From Hemileia vastatrix (Eukaryota; Basidiomycota; Pucciniomycetes; Pucciniales; Zaghouaniaceae): 64,000 nucleotides of DNA. How positions within the stretch are numbered: the stretch's first letter is position 1; every line of letters begins with the position of its first letter. The notes under the pieces are model-generated. The model worked only from the letters and a program-made list of their open reading frames with translations. It had not been told where the DNA came from and searched no databases. The stretch lies in contig JASXTE010000005.1 in the NCBI GenBank assembly GCA_030280995.1, positions 22,933,001 through 22,997,000 on the forward strand, read 5' to 3'. The position numbers and the translations under genes are program-made. Below are positions 22,186 through 35,210 of the stretch, piece after piece.

Positions 22186-23260
22186 ATGTTGGACCAGATT
22201 AACAATTTGGAAAAAAGAGTAGAACAGGGTTTTATAGAAGTCAATCAAGCTCTAGTAGGATTAAAAGCCTAACCAACAACATTAGTTTTGAACCCTTCCA
22301 CAGTGGCAACAGCAGCACCTCCAACCCAAGAAGAGGATAAAAAGATCACAGTTAGCAAATGGAAATGGGACTTTTATGCCCCAAACTACAACAACCCTTC
22401 ACAGCAGGGTTCTAGCAGTCACACTTACAATGAAAAAGTAAGGAGAGGCAGGGAAATGGAATAAGAGCTTGGTAATTCATCCATCTTCTTATGATCAATT
22501 ATATGACACTAACTATGAGTTACTCATAGGTAATGAGATTGATAGGGATCTACTGAATATAATTTCTAAGGATTTAAAAGATTATTCATTTGAAAATAGC
22601 ATTTTAAATTTTTCTTTACATGATGACAATGTACATAGTTTTATTGATCACAAAGATAATACTAGTATTATTAAAGTAAAGCCAACTGAAGTGAGTCTTG
22701 AGCCTGATGATGAGTCTTCTGAGTTGGACACGGAAAAAATTGAATATTTTTTTTAAAAAAATCCAATGGAATAAAAAATCATTAACAAATTGTTATTAAG
22801 AATTGAAAAATTGGTCTAATTCTCTAGAGAGTTGAACAATAGTACAGAAAGTGTATTATTAAACCTTACACAATCAATGAGTACTACAGCCAATAGATTA
22901 AAAGTCATTGAAAATTCAAATAATGATTTAATAAATGAAAATAAAATATTAAACTCTGAGATTAAGAATTTACAAGATGAATTAGAGCATTTTCAGAATA
23001 TTATGGCTACCATAGAGGGACATGTAAAATTGTCTTTTTCAAATGTGAATGATGCTTTAACTCATGTACCTGTGATAAAGAATAGGTTACAAAGAGTGGA
23101 AATTGAAGTAAAAAATATTTTGAAAAATACTGTAAAAATAAATGACAACATCTCTTATGTGGGAAATATACCACTTCATTTGAAAATTCATTAGAAAAAC
23201 AAACAATTGAAAAATAAAATAGTTTCATGGGCTCTGAGAGTAAAATATCTGTTAAACATG
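22186..23260 (+). pseudogene. Gypsy-2 gag, N-terminal coiled-coil part
   Basis: The frame from ATG 22186 begins MLDQINNLEKRVEQGF and is soon broken by stops; further pieces are open at 22469-22756 (acidic) and 22832-23194. The last is a clear coiled coil (RLKVIENSNNDLINENKIL onward). These correspond to the N-terminal part of a Gypsy gag polyprotein. Gag continues after the solo LTR at 23266-23994. Confidence 0.6.
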
Positions 23261-23265
23261 AAATA

Positions 23266-23994
23266 TGTCAGCCAGGCTACTAAACTTACCCAACAAATAA
23301 TTAATTATTTAGTAGAGTAGAGATACACCTTTACCTCTCATTTAATAAATTATACTTACTTTATAAACTACTTATACAATTTAGACTAATTAATAGATAA
23401 AAATAAGTAAAGATATAATTCTATTGTTTCCTCATATATTTTATTCTGTGAAAGTGTCCTCATGACAGCTAAAGAAAAAACTAAAAATACTAAATATTTA
23501 ATCAAATATTTTTATTTAATTCTTTACCTTGAAATTTACAGAAAATTAAAATAAATAAAATAAAATGGAAATATGCAGATAAATACAGTATATGGGTACA
23601 TTCTTTATAGAACAACTTTAATATTTGAAATTTCTAATTGTGGAATTTTACTTTCTCTGATACTCATGTATATGGAGTTTTGATTCCATAGCTTCTCTCC
23701 TTTTTACCTATATAAGGAATCTCAATCTGGCTATTTTCATTAATTCAATTCTTACCTTACAAATTTATTATATATACGCAAATCATATCTTTTACTACTG
23801 TTACTACCTTAGTATCTACATTTCCGTACTTCTAAGTTTTTAGGGAAATAATAATAAGAATTCTTTATCTTTTCATTTAGTTTTAAAATATAAAAGAAAA
23901 AATATGTACCTCTTTTTGAAATCTTTAGCTTTCCTCACCTTTCATTGTTGTTGGACTTCCATTAAATCTTCTAGACCAAAAGCACCCCTTGACA
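23266..23994 (+). mobile_element. Solo LTR-gamma inside Gypsy-2 gag
   Basis: TGTCAGCCAGGCTACTAAAC to CACCCCTTGACA, 729 bp, flanked on both sides by AAATA (23261-23265 and 23995-23999). A perfect 5-bp duplication without an internal region marks a solo LTR left by LTR-LTR recombination. It belongs to the same family as the LTR of Gypsy-1. Confidence 0.95.
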
Positions 23995-24054
23995 AAATAC
24001 ATGGACATCTATCAAAAATATGTGAATTACTTAATATTCCTCAGGTTAATGAAG

Positions 24055-24765
24055 TAAAACTGACCAAAAAAAACCTTGCCTAAGTTAGATCAGTAAGCTT
24101 CTTTTGATGGGGATTCAAAATCTGATTGGAAACAATTCATTCAGAGAATTGATAGCTTGAAATTTTCATACAAAGTATCTGATGAAGAAATTACATCAAA
24201 ATTGACATCTTTATTTACAGATGTGGCCTTATTATGGTTTGAATATGTATTTAGTGAGGGAATAAAATACTCCTGGACTGAATGGAAGGCACTAATTGAA
24301 AGGAAATTTGGTGGCTTAAAATTTAGAATCACTCAACAAAGATTGTATGAAAAAAATAAATATAATCCAAATGCTGGGGATAAACCAATGGTATTTTAAA
24401 TGAATTTAATAAAAAACATGAAAGCTATGGATCCAAAAATGGATGCTGAGGAGTGGAAAGAAAATATAATGTATAAATTTCCTATATCAATCAAAGACAT
24501 TATTGTAGCTAGAACTGAAACCATCAGAGATACTTCTGGGTTTATTAAGATATTTAATGAAATATTATTGAGCCACAAATATGAAACAATGTATAATCAT
24601 TATGAGCAAAATGTTGAGGTAGTAAAACCTACTACAAATAAGTTACCAGTGGAGAAGAAAAAACCTTCAGCTCCCCTTGTCCCTAGGAGACAAAAAAGTA
24701 ACACTTTCTACAAATGTAATAAGCCTTGGTTTATAGGTCATACTTGTGAGAATAAATCTTATTGA
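24055..24765 (+). pseudogene. Gypsy-2 gag, capsid and zinc-knuckle part
   Basis: Encodes a retrotransposon gag domain (DGDSKSDWKQFIQRIDSL, then SWTEWKALIERKFG) followed by a basic region and a degenerate zinc knuckle. The pattern reads FYKCNKPWFIGHTC, where the first Cys and the His of Cx2Cx4Hx4C are both Phe. Stops lie near 24090 and at 24397-24399. Nucleic-acid binding would be lost. Confidence 0.8.
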
Positions 24766-24879
24766 AAACTCACAAGATTATGAACCAAGTAATCATGAAG
24801 ATAAAAAGGAGGATTCTAGTAAGGATTGTAAAAGTAGCATTTCTTACAGTGATGATAAAAATGAGATATATGTATTATA

Positions 24880-26098
24880 ACAGGATATTATTTTCCTGAA
24901 TGATGAAATACCTCAAACAGCTACATCTTTAACTTCCATTGAGGAAGCTGAAATAATTAAATATGTAGCTCATGATACTTACAAAATCACATCTATTAGA
25001 GAACCTGCTATTATATGTGGAATAAAAATGAATGACATTCTTGACACTAGGGCTTCAGGTAGTGTAATTTCTGTTGATACACTAATGAAACTTGATAGTA
25101 AGTATAAAAAAAACTGGAACCTGTAGAGACAAAGAACTGGAGAGGTTTTGGTTCAGTATTACATCCAATTGGTAAATACAAAACTTCTGTATTCTTTAAA
25201 TATAATAATAGATATGTAAGAGCAGTATGTAAACTTTTAGTAATGAATAATAATAGTTTTAGTGATTGGTTTATTATTGGAAATGACTTGTTTACCAAAT
25301 AAGGCATCAAAATAGATCCTGAAAATAGTTGCTTCACTATAGGTGTGAATGGAAAAAGAAAATTCAAGATTTGCTCTGAAAATTCAGTTTATCCTATTTC
25401 CTCTAAAGAAGAGCAACTCCTAGGTGGAATAGCCACCTCTGAAGTGGTTGAATTGGATAATAAAATCCAGCAATCCTCTTTCAGTCCTCAACTCTCAAAA
25501 ATTGAAGTAAACCATATTTTGAGATTGATAAAATCTTACCTATGGAATTTGCTCATGGTTCAAATGAACTAGGTTTTTTCAAAGACCATGAGATGAAAAT
25601 CTCTTCAAGTTGTGATTTAGATAATATTCCTTGAAGCTTGAAAAAGGAACATTACCCAGATTTTCCTGTAAAAAGGAAAGACATTGAAGACATCATTAAG
25701 ATGTTTTTAGAAATGAGCATTTTTTAAAAAGTGGACACAACACCTAAGTATGGTGTTATTTCATCAGTTTCAATCTCTTATGAAAAAGACAAGGCAAGAT
25801 TGTGTGGTGATTCCAGAGCTCTGACTATATTCACTGTAGATGATATTTACCCTCTACCAAGGATAGCTTCTATCCATGCTACCTTACAAGGAGCAAAATA
25901 TATTTCCAGTCTGGATGGAAACAAAGGTTACCACCATATTCCTGTGGAAATGAATTCCCAAAATTTCTTCCTCATAACCACACACATGGGGATATATAAA
26001 TATGTGAGAATGCCTTTTGGCCCAAAAAATTCCCATTTAGCCATCCAAAAATTAATGGATAGTGTTTTTCATCAGGAAATGGTTGAAGGATGGCTTTT
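24880..26098 (+). pseudogene. Gypsy-2 protease and RT, first part
   Basis: The aspartic protease region carries ILDTRASGS, the usual DSG/DTG triad damaged to DTR. Pieces of the protease-RT linker and the RT fingers follow (ARLCGDSRAL, SSLDGNKGYHHIPVE), interrupted by several stops and frameshifts. The gene is cut at 26098 by a solo LTR-beta just before the catalytic YxDD region and resumes at 27280. Confidence 0.85.
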
Positions 26099-27274
26099 TG
26101 TCAGTGTATGCTAGTATCTGTGTATTATTTAATAGTAAATATTAATTGTCCTACTACTTATTGATAAATTATTTAGTGATTAAACCTCAGGGGAAGACTA
26201 ATTAATAATTATTCTCAATATAAACTCACAATACTTGGATTTTATGCGTGCTAGTGGTGGAAAATAGATAAATAAAATATAGTTATAGCTTATATAAAGA
26301 TAATATAAATTTATAAATGCTTTATAATATTTTTATATATGATAAGAGTTGTTTTTAAGTGTTTATTTGAAGTTTAGTAAGTAAGTGATGTCCAATAAGC
26401 TGTCAAATCCTCCCTTTCTTATACCAAATTCCACTGGAGTGCACAGACCTTCAATCCAGATGATGTCACTTCTATCCCTGGAAATTAAATCACTGTGAGG
26501 GCCCATCACTTCCACATGGCATCCACTTCAAGAAGGTTCAACACCCATACCTCCAGTAAGGACCCTCCATCACAATTAATGATAAAACAGATCCATACCA
26601 TAACTAGAATAAACAGATAAAAGCAGATACCATAAAGAAACAGGTTAAATAACTCATCCAAAGAGTATATAATGAAACACAAAGCATATAAAGGGAAAAA
26701 ATTAACTGTCTAAGCCCCCAATAACATCCCCAAGAATCTATATTAACCCAGTAATCATATCCCAACCCATAAATCTGTGAAAATCTATCAAAGGAAGCAG
26801 ATTAAGTTGTCCAAACTGGATATATGCACCTGAAAAAGGAGTATATGCTTGTGTAGGCGTTTTGAGTCTGCTGAATACATCCATATGGCCTAAAATAAGC
26901 ATAAATAGAAATGTGATAGGCTATTAAGAGGTTAAAACCCACTTATAGAACTAAATATACATATTATAGCTACATATTTCACTGAATATGAGGCTTATGT
27001 ATACATATAAGCTTATGTATGTCTATAGTTACTTAATATTACTTAAGATAATTATATTATGACTCCATTAACACCTTAATAAGTATTATAAGGCTATGGT
27101 TTAGCTATTTAAATTACTTTTTGTCATATAATAGTGTAATAATTATATATATATGTATTATAACCATATATATAAGTATTATACCATAAATTTTAAGTTA
27201 TAAGCTTAATGTAATTAAGGTTATCTTATTTTAAACATAAGAATTACTCATTCCTAGGGACACCTATGCCGACA
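26099..27274 (+). mobile_element. Solo LTR-beta inside Gypsy-2 RT
   Basis: TGTCAGTGTATGCTAG to CACCTATGCCGACA, 1176 bp, with CTTTT on both sides (26094-26098 and 27275-27279). A second copy of this LTR lies at 44117-56087, where it is split by Gypsy-3. Confidence 0.95.
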
Positions 27275-27279
27275 CTTTT

Positions 27280-29709
27280 AGTCCATCTGATGACATCATA
27301 GTCTTTTCAAAAACATATGATGAACATTTAAATCACCTGAAAAGAGTATTTCAAAAAATGGATGAAATTAATATGAAAATTGCATTAAAGAAATGTAAGT
27401 TTGGGTTTCAATCCTTGAAAGTACTTGAAAATTTTGTACCTGGATTTCAAATTTATGTTGACCAGTATAAAGTAGCAGCAATAAAAAACATTAGTATACC
27501 TAAAAATGTGAAAGATGTTCAAAGTTTTCTAGATATGTGTGGATATTATAAGCAGTATATTAAAAACTAACAATCAATTTCAGCTCCTTTAAAAACTTTA
27601 ATCAGGAAAAATGAGGCTTTCATTTGGAATAATAAAATACAACATGCCTTTGATAAATTAAAGGAATGTTTAATTTCAGCTCTAATATTGGGACTTCCAG
27701 ATTTTAACCTCCCTTTTATCTTGTATACAGATGCAAGATTTACAGTGTTATTTTCTGCTTTACAGAAAAAACAGATAATAAATGTTAAATTATCTGAAGT
27801 AGTTATCTGTTATATATCCAGACCCTTAAGAAAGACATAATTAAGGTATGGTGCCACCCATCTGGAATGTTTAGCCATTGTGTGGGCCCTGGAGAAACTT
27901 CATTACAATTTGGAAGATCAGAATTTTGAATTAATGACAGATTGCACTGCAGTAAGATCATTACTAAACATGAAAACACCTAATAAACACATGTTTAGAT
28001 GAAAACTAGCTGTACAATAATACAGATGAAGTATGAAAATCACTCATAGAGCAGGAACATTTCATTTTAACGTGGATTTGTTATCCAGAAGTTATTTTCC
28101 AAATGATATTGACAACCCAGCTTATGTGCCTGAAAATGAGTTAATACATATATTTTGGATTTATATAGTGTATTTAGAGGAAGAATTAGTGCAAAAAGTA
28201 TCAGAAAATTATTCATCTGATATATATTTGTCTAAATTATCAACTATCTTCAATGATTCAACTAATTCCTCAATGAGTGCATTAATTAAAACTTTACCTC
28301 CAAAGTATAAAAATGCGTTGGAAAAAGGTAAACTTTCAATTGAATATGGATACATGTATTACTGAAAAAAGCTAAGTAATGTAATAGCTATACTACCTTC
28401 TATAAAAGAGTTAATTTTAATTACTTGTCATGATGACATGTTAGCTGGTAATGTTGACTTTAACAAAACATTAAGTTAAAAATACAGCCTGGTGAATAAA
28501 TATGAAAGAATATGTACAAGAATACATTGACACATGTGACTCTTGTCAAAATCTAAAAGATTGAATGAAAAGATAGCTGGGTTGTTACAACAAATAGAGC
28601 AGCCAAAAGCTCCATAGAAAATTATAAACATGGACTTTGTCACTGGCTTGATATTAGCAGAAAAGAAAGTTTTAATTCTTTCTGGGTAGTTGTGTATAGA
28701 CTAACAAAAGTGTTTAAGTTTATCCCTACCCATAAAGATGTATCTGAAAAAGACTTGGTATTACTATGGTGGACTCAAATGATAAATACTTCTGGGTTCC
28801 CCAAAGCCATAATCTTTGATAAAGACCCTAAATTTAATTCAGAGTTCTGGACATCTTTGATAAACGTTTCAGGTTGTCAATTGAAATTGTCTACAGCACA
28901 CCATCCACAAACTGATGGGCTGGCTGAGAAAATGATACAACATCTTTAATACATTATCAGAAGATATTGTGCCTTTGGATTAGAATACAAAGAAAATGAG
29001 AAATTCACCCATGACTGGTTAACATTAAATCCTGGCCTTGAATTTGCTTATAATAGCACAAATCATTCTGTAACAGAAGAAAAACCATTTTAACCCTGGC
29101 TAGCATATGTATCAAATACCCCAGTAAAACATTTAAATAAATTACCAAGGTTAGATATACACCCCGGTACTAAATCCTTTATTCATAAGTAATAAATTTT
29201 TACAAAGCATGCAGAAGAATCATCCAAAGAGCTATTGAATATGAAAAGAAAAGGTAGGATAAATCTCATAAAGAATTTGATTTCAAAAAAGGAGATGAAG
29301 TCCTAATTAAAACACTACATTTTAACTTACAAGGTAATTTTAAATTGAAGAATCTTTTTTATAACCTTTTTTAGTCAGAAAAATGGTTTGTAATAATGCT
29401 GTGGAAGTCATATTATATGCCCCATATGATAGGAAACATCCAGTTTTCCCTATCTCATTATCAAAACCTTACCATGCAAATGATCCTGACTTATTTCCAA
29501 AAAGAAGAGGAAGGCCTAAAAAGCAACCTGAAGAAATTGTTGAAAAATTAGAGATTAAAACAATACTCAAGAAAATAATCCTTAATATAGAGAAAGCAAC
29601 TGAGTATATATTAAGATATAAGGTAAAATCAAATGAATTTGATAAGTGGATACCTGAAAAAGAAATTTCAAACCAATACTTTCTTCTTAAAAAATTTAAA
29701 CATAAATAA
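27280..29709 (+). pseudogene. Gypsy-2 RT end, RNase H, integrase, chromodomain
   Basis: Resumes with DDIIVFSKTYDEHL directly after the catalytic Asp pair. RNase H is recognisable (LYTDAR, HLECLAIVWAL, LMTDCTAV, FNVDLLSRS). Integrase keeps KAIIFDKDPKFNSEFW and TDGLAEKMIQ, and the C-terminus is a chromodomain (LEIKTILKK to LLKKFKHK). More than ten stops and frameshifts break it; many are W-to-stop or R-to-stop changes consistent with C-to-T transitions. Confidence 0.9.
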
Positions 29710-29878
29710 AATTCTTTTCAACCATCTGAGGGGTTAGAAACCAGTACTCATAATATTTTATTATGTCTTATTTCTTTAAAGAATTAATCTTTAATGCTAA
29801 AGATTTTCTGAATACCTGAAAAATGAATAAAATAAAATGAATAACTTATCATTTTTTATTTTTTTTGTGGGGGCGAGT

Positions 29879-31356
29879 GTCAGGCTGGATATTACCAAGA
29901 CTGAGTAAAAAGTACCTATAAATTATTTTAGACACATAGATTATACATGGGAACAATAAATAAAGGTGCACAAGTTTTATACATAAGTGAAATTTATGAC
30001 AAAATACAATAAATGCCATTATAATGCCTTATATACACACATATATCCACCATTTATAAGTCTTATGTACTTAATATTAAGCTATATTATTCTAGGATAA
30101 CCTTAAAAACCTTAAACATAAGGCTAAAAAATCTTTAAGTAGACTTAAAGCTGTTGTTTTCATTGTTTTATGTGAAAAACAAGAAATGTGCACTAAATCA
30201 CTTAAAAGTTGAATATATGTGCTGTAAATTTAATAATATTAAAAATGCACCTTGAAAGTCAATTTATCTAAATTAGGACTATTTATTTGGCTACTCAAAT
30301 GAATAAAAATAACTCTTTTCAAATTTGGTGTTTTTATGCCAGAAATGGCTTCTGTGTACTGGCCACATACTGCCTGCATTTTTCCCATGTCAATAGCTTA
30401 ATTTTTAGCAAATTTAGATTTTTTACACTACAATTACCCCATATTATATGCCCAATATGGGGAAACACACTAAAATAGGCCACAGGTGCTTATTTAGTGT
30501 CCTAATTTAATTATAGGTGCATTGACCTTGTTATATGCATTAATTTATTAATAACCTCAAGCTTAGCATCTTTAATTCACGACCAAACTTAAATTTGCCT
30601 AAATTAGTCAAGGATTGACCTGTGCAAGGGCCTTCCAAGGACTGCATGTTGGTACCCCAAATCTCATGTCCTTTTTTGGGTTTCTCAGCCAATATTGGTC
30701 ATTTTTGGATGGGGTATTCACATAGTAAAATAGAATAATTAGCCCCATAATTTCTACTATTAATCTTTTTTAATATTTTGTAATAATTATTGTTATTCTT
30801 TCTTTTTTTAGTCTTTTATTTTAAGATATTACACACATATACTTTCTTTTTTGCTTATTCTTTTACTTTGATGGATTATCCCTATTACTCCAGAATTTTG
30901 GCAGGTGACATCATTCTAATTATGTTATTGGTCATTCTTTATATTTTTGGACAGGTCTATTAGCTAGAATGAGGCGTAATTATTTGTTTATAAGACTGGT
31001 AAATCAAGGGTGTTCATAGGAGAATTATTGGGTATAAAAGAGGGAATTTTTGGTCTTGTTTTCTACATTATTTATAATTACAATAAAAATATATAACCAA
31101 TACAATTACAAAACATATCAATAGTAATTTTAAAGTCTTTGAATAGTATCTGAATTATCACATCTATTTTTCTGTAAACTATAAGATTTCAACCCATTTA
31201 TAATTAGTGAGATTAAAATTACTGAGACCCTTATGTTGAGTTAAATTTTAATACTTATTGGATTTGTACTACAGTATTAATATAGGACCATTTAAATATT
31301 CTAGAAAACTGACTAATCAAGCTATTCACGTCTCTCTTCTTGAACTTAACCTGACA
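29879..31356 (+). repeat. LTR-alpha, 3' LTR of Gypsy-2
   Basis: TGTCAGGCTGGATATTACC to AACTTAACCTGACA, 1478 bp. It shares its start with 1308 (reverse) and the relic at 59840, and its end with 21339. The flank after it is AGTAT. Confidence 0.9.
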
Positions 31357-32421
31357 AGTATTACATTGTTTAAGGGATTAATGGGTGGATACATAGGGTT
31401 TTATTTCTATTTTGGTAAATTGTTTCATGGAAAGTCTATAATATTTGTTACACTTATCTTTTTTTCTTTTGTATTCTTTTCACCCTGTATCTACATCTGA
31501 GTTACATTATAGTAGGTCTTACTTGCCTATAAAAAGGCCTTGTTTCCTCTCTTGTAGTCAGAATTACTCACATTTCTTTACATTTTTAAATAGCAACTAT
31601 TGGTTACAATTATACTTATTTTTCTAAAAAAATTTATTGTATTTCTTAAATACCACTAGAATTTAGGAAATGTTTATATATACAAGTTTGATTTAAGAGA
31701 GTTTCTATTTCTATTTGTTGTCTTGCTAACTTCAGAGAGAAATTATAACTTACCTAGTAATTTTAGTATAGATCCCCTACAAGTCACTTTTTGTTATCTT
31801 CTTTCCCTTTTACTTGTTGTTCTTTTCCTTTATTTTATTTATTTTCCATATTTTATTCCTTCTTCTTCTTCTTCTTCTTCTTCTGTGCATTTTTTCACGC
31901 TACTAGACAACTGGGTGACAGTATATCATAGAAAACTTAAACATTGTTATCTTGTGACAATACATTTAAATGACTCTAAAAGCCACCCCTATATCAGTTA
32001 GAAGACCACTAATAAAAGTTTAGAAAAATTTGATAGATGTTTCCGTAATCAATAAGTGACAAGAATACATTATATAACAAGAATTTAAACTTTTTTTTTC
32101 AATTTTTTAAAAAAACTAATATTGTTCTTCATATTCACCTTTTGTTTGTAACTATTTAACTTCTGGTTAGTCAGAAAGAAAATTGTGCCATTCTAGTTTT
32201 GCTTGATTGATATGTTTACTTTAATTTTATTTAGATAAACAGGAAGTACTCACTGTTTTCATACCATGTATATGTCTACTAAAAGCTTCTCAATGCAGAT
32301 GAAAAAGATGAAAAACATAATGGAGTCAATTTTTTTAGTTTTTTTTGCCTCTCTTCTTAGTCCAATGTTTAATCAAATATGAAAATGAAACAATAACTGC
32401 TCTTGATCATATTCCTCCAAT
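31357..32421. other. AT-rich spacer, no gene
   Basis: Between Gypsy-2 and element C. It contains a (TTC)n microsatellite near 31859-31884 and short hydrophobic ORFs with no recognisable domains. AAT before element C is at 32419-32421. Confidence 0.55.
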
Positions 32422-32729
32422 AGGGGGTGTCAGTTCTGGAAAATTTGCACTTACAAACCTGCACTTAAATTTGACCAAATCCACACTTATTTAAGTGTGG
32501 ATTTCCAAAACACACTAGCCCCAATACTGGTGGATTTCAAAATGAAATAAGTCACTTATTTCACTCAAATCCGCACTATCTCAACCAAAAGTTCTGATTT
32601 CACCATCATGTCCCATTTCATTGATTTGTCAGCATCATCCCAATCATACACAGCACTCTGCAGCATAACACTTCATAACTCAAAACATTGTACATCATTT
32701 ACATTTTCATATCATATCATATAAGAGTC

Positions 32730-33914
32730 ATGCCTTCCTCACTTTCAAATCGTGATAAATTACATAAAGCAATGACTTTCATGGCTCTTGAACTGCTCTT
32801 GGACTCTGATCTAGAGGAAGATTTTGTCTTTTTATCAAAAATGGCCACAAAACATTACCTTCTTCCCAGAAAGCCCCAAGTACTTAATACCCCCAAGTAC
32901 ACCATCCAAACACTCCTAAACTTATCTGAAACCAGTTTTAAACAGCTATTCAAGACTTTTTCAGGAGTATTTCCTTAAATTGCTTGAGCTTATTCAGGAT
33001 CAGCCCATGCTTCACAATAATTCTCAAAAAACAACAATGTGATCCTTCGATTCAATTGGCCATCACACAATGTTTTTTGGGTTCCAATAGTAATGGAGCT
33101 GCCTTGAAATGTTTGGAAAAAGGTATTTAATTTAGGGTATGGTTCTGTTAACACTTATACAAAACAATGCATCACTTCTATCAACTCTTTGGAATCTCAA
33201 CTTCTCACCTTGCCAACAAAAGAAGAGCAACTTGAATCATCTCAGGTTATGCAAGCAGAAGGCTTCCAAGGATTTATTGGTTTTGTTGACGGAACTACTA
33301 TTCTTTTGAGCCAGAAACCTGCTCAAGGTGGAAACAATTACTTTGACCATAAAAAGAGGTAGATTATTTTCAACTCTTTTCATTCTCTATTAAACTAACA
33401 CAAACAACTGTATCTTCTTTATATATATTCAATTTCTGCTCAGCTTTTATGTGACGTTAACAAAAAATTTATATCATTCTTTGCTGGCTATCCTGGCTCA
33501 TGTCATGACTCCTACATCTTCCAAAGAGTGCAAATTTCAAATGAACCTGAAAAATTCTTTGATGAAGATCAGTATCTTCTTGCAGATTCTTCTTATGTAA
33601 ATGGAAAGTATGTACTTCCTGCTTTTTGGGGAGCAGCTTCAGAAGACAGTCAAAATTTCAAGTTCAACTATCATTTGGCAAAGTCAAGAGTCCGTATTGA
33701 GCATTCTATTGGAATCTTGAAAGGCCGTTTTTCTAGTTTAAGGGAATTAAGAAGTCCTATTAGAAATCAATCTGAAATGGAGGTGGTGATCAACTGGATT
33801 CTGTGTTGCACTATACTTCATAACCTACTTGCTGACCTCAAAGATCAATGGTTAGAGCTGTATGAAGATGAACAAGTTGATTCACCTCCAACTATATCCA
33901 ACACTTGGAGGTGA
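32730..33914 (+). pseudogene. PIF/Harbinger-type DDE transposase (C)
   Basis: Nuclease that would cut and paste the element. The N-terminus (MPSSLSNRDKLHKAMTFMAL) is followed by the HTH-like region with frameshifts near 32955, 33035 and 33120. The catalytic domain shows GFIGFVDGTT (first Asp), AGYPGSCHDSYIF, YLLADSSYVNGKY (second Asp) and VRIEHSIGILKGRF (Glu): the DDE triad with the Harbinger-type GCHD and LKGRF motifs. An intron-like gap at 33359-33424 separates NNYFDHKKR from YSISAQLLCDVNKKF; the donor is GT but no AG precedes the second exon. The C-terminus runs into hairpin sequence at 33871. Frameshifts make it inactive. Confidence 0.87.
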
Positions 33915-33987
33915 ATCAACTTGTTACTCTTGATACAGCTCTTTGATTGAGAAATAGAACTATATCCAACACTTCTATTTCTCAACC
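33871..33987. repeat. Two successive hairpins with identical loops
   Basis: First hairpin: 21-bp perfect arms 33871-33891 and 33905-33925. Second: arms 33947-33959 and 33973-33985. Both enclose the same 13-nt loop CTATATCCAACAC. They overlap the end of the transposase frame, whose last residues are translated from the first hairpin. Confidence 0.85.
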
Positions 33988-34070
33988 AACTAGTATAAGG
34001 GCAAAAATTCTTCCAATAACACTTCAACATTTTTCAACACAATTTTAATTTTTTTTTCATACTCTTCAAA

Positions 34071-34740
34071 TGATCAATTCGCATGTTTTATTCACTGAGA
34101 ATGGTAATTTTTTTTTCCATATTTAATTTTTTTTGAATTTGCTGTTAAAGTATTATTTTTTTATCTCTCTGTGTTTTCTTTCATCAACTCAACATGAAAT
34201 CAAATATTTTCTGAAAATTCATATTTTTTCAGTCGCTCTCTTTTTTTTCTTCACTCATATCCGTTTCCTCCTCTCTTCTTACATCACTCAAACAATTTCA
34301 ATTCTATTTCTTTTTTCTCAACTCATCTCTCCAGGTAAGTCATTTTTTCTTTTTTACTTAATTTTTTGCTAATTTTTTTTTGTAAGTGCCTTTTTTTAAA
34401 ATTATTGGTAAAATGATCAGTTTGCATGTTTTATTCACTGAGAACAGTAATTTTTTTTGCATATTTATTTTGTTTTTTAATTTGTTGTTAAAGTCTAATT
34501 TTTTATCTCTCTGTGTTTTCTTTCATCAACTCAAGATGAAATCGCATATTTTCTGAAAATTCATATTTTTTCAGCTTCTCTCTTTTTTTTCTTCACTCAT
34601 ATCTGTTTCCTCCTCTCTTCTTACATCACTCAAAAAAATTCAATTCTATTTCTTTTCTCTCAACTCATCTCTCCAGGTAAGTCTTTTTTTCTTTTTTACT
34701 TAATTTTTTGCTAATTTTTTTTTTTGGTTTTTTTTTGTAA
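34071..34740 (+). repeat. Tandem duplication of about 341 bp, promoter-like
   Basis: A segment beginning TGATCAATTCGCATGTTTTA at 34072 is repeated from 34413. Each copy ends in a long pyrimidine tract and CTCTCCAGGTAAGT (34330-34340 and 34671-34682). It lies upstream of the oxygenase gene and may hold its promoter and leader, or a splice signal; it encodes nothing recognisable. Confidence 0.65.
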
Positions 34741-34789
34741 GTGCTTTTTTTAAATTTATAGGTAAAATTAACCTTTTTTTTTCTCTCTC

Positions 34790-35210
34790 CCTTCCCTCTT
34801 TTCTCTCATTCATCCTATTCTTATTCCCCCCTTTTCCTGGGCTTTTTCCCACCTTTACCCTCTCCTTGGAATGGATATATCCCCCTTTTCCGCCCTTTGG
34901 CTGCCTTATTCCCCCCTCCTTGGCTCACTCTAACCTCCCTTTTCTCCTTCTTTGGTCTCATCTCTCCCTTTCTCCCCCTTGTTGGTGTCCTCATTTCCTC
35001 CCCTCATTCATTCCTCTCCAACCCCCCTTCAAATCACCCAAATCCCCCCTCCAAATAACCCCCAATCCCCCCCTCCTATCCCCCTCAGAACCCCCCTATC
35101 ACCCCCTCCTTTCCCCCTCAGAACCCCACCAAACCCCCCCCTTTCCCCCTCAGAACCCCACCAAACCCCCCCCCTCTGCAATCCCCCCCTCAAAACCCCC
35201 CCACCCCCCC
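34790..35210 (+). repeat. Pyrimidine-rich tract of element C
   Basis: Strand-asymmetric C/T-rich DNA with runs of up to ten C. Proline-rich ORFs here are artefacts of composition. Confidence 0.85.

Larger units (their letters stand above)
20096..31356 (+). mobile_element. Gypsy-2: decayed chromodomain Ty3/Gypsy element
   Basis: Plus-strand element with LTR-alpha at both ends (20096-21339, lacking about its first 254 bases, and 29879-31356). The interior runs leader, gag, protease, RT, RNase H, integrase and chromodomain, all with many stops. Two solo LTRs from other insertions sit inside gag (23266-23994) and RT (26099-27274). Immediately after the 5' LTR lies TTGGTGGCCT, in the primer-binding-site position; I cannot name the tRNA. 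The 3' polypurine tract is GGGGGCGAG before 29879. Confidence 0.9.
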
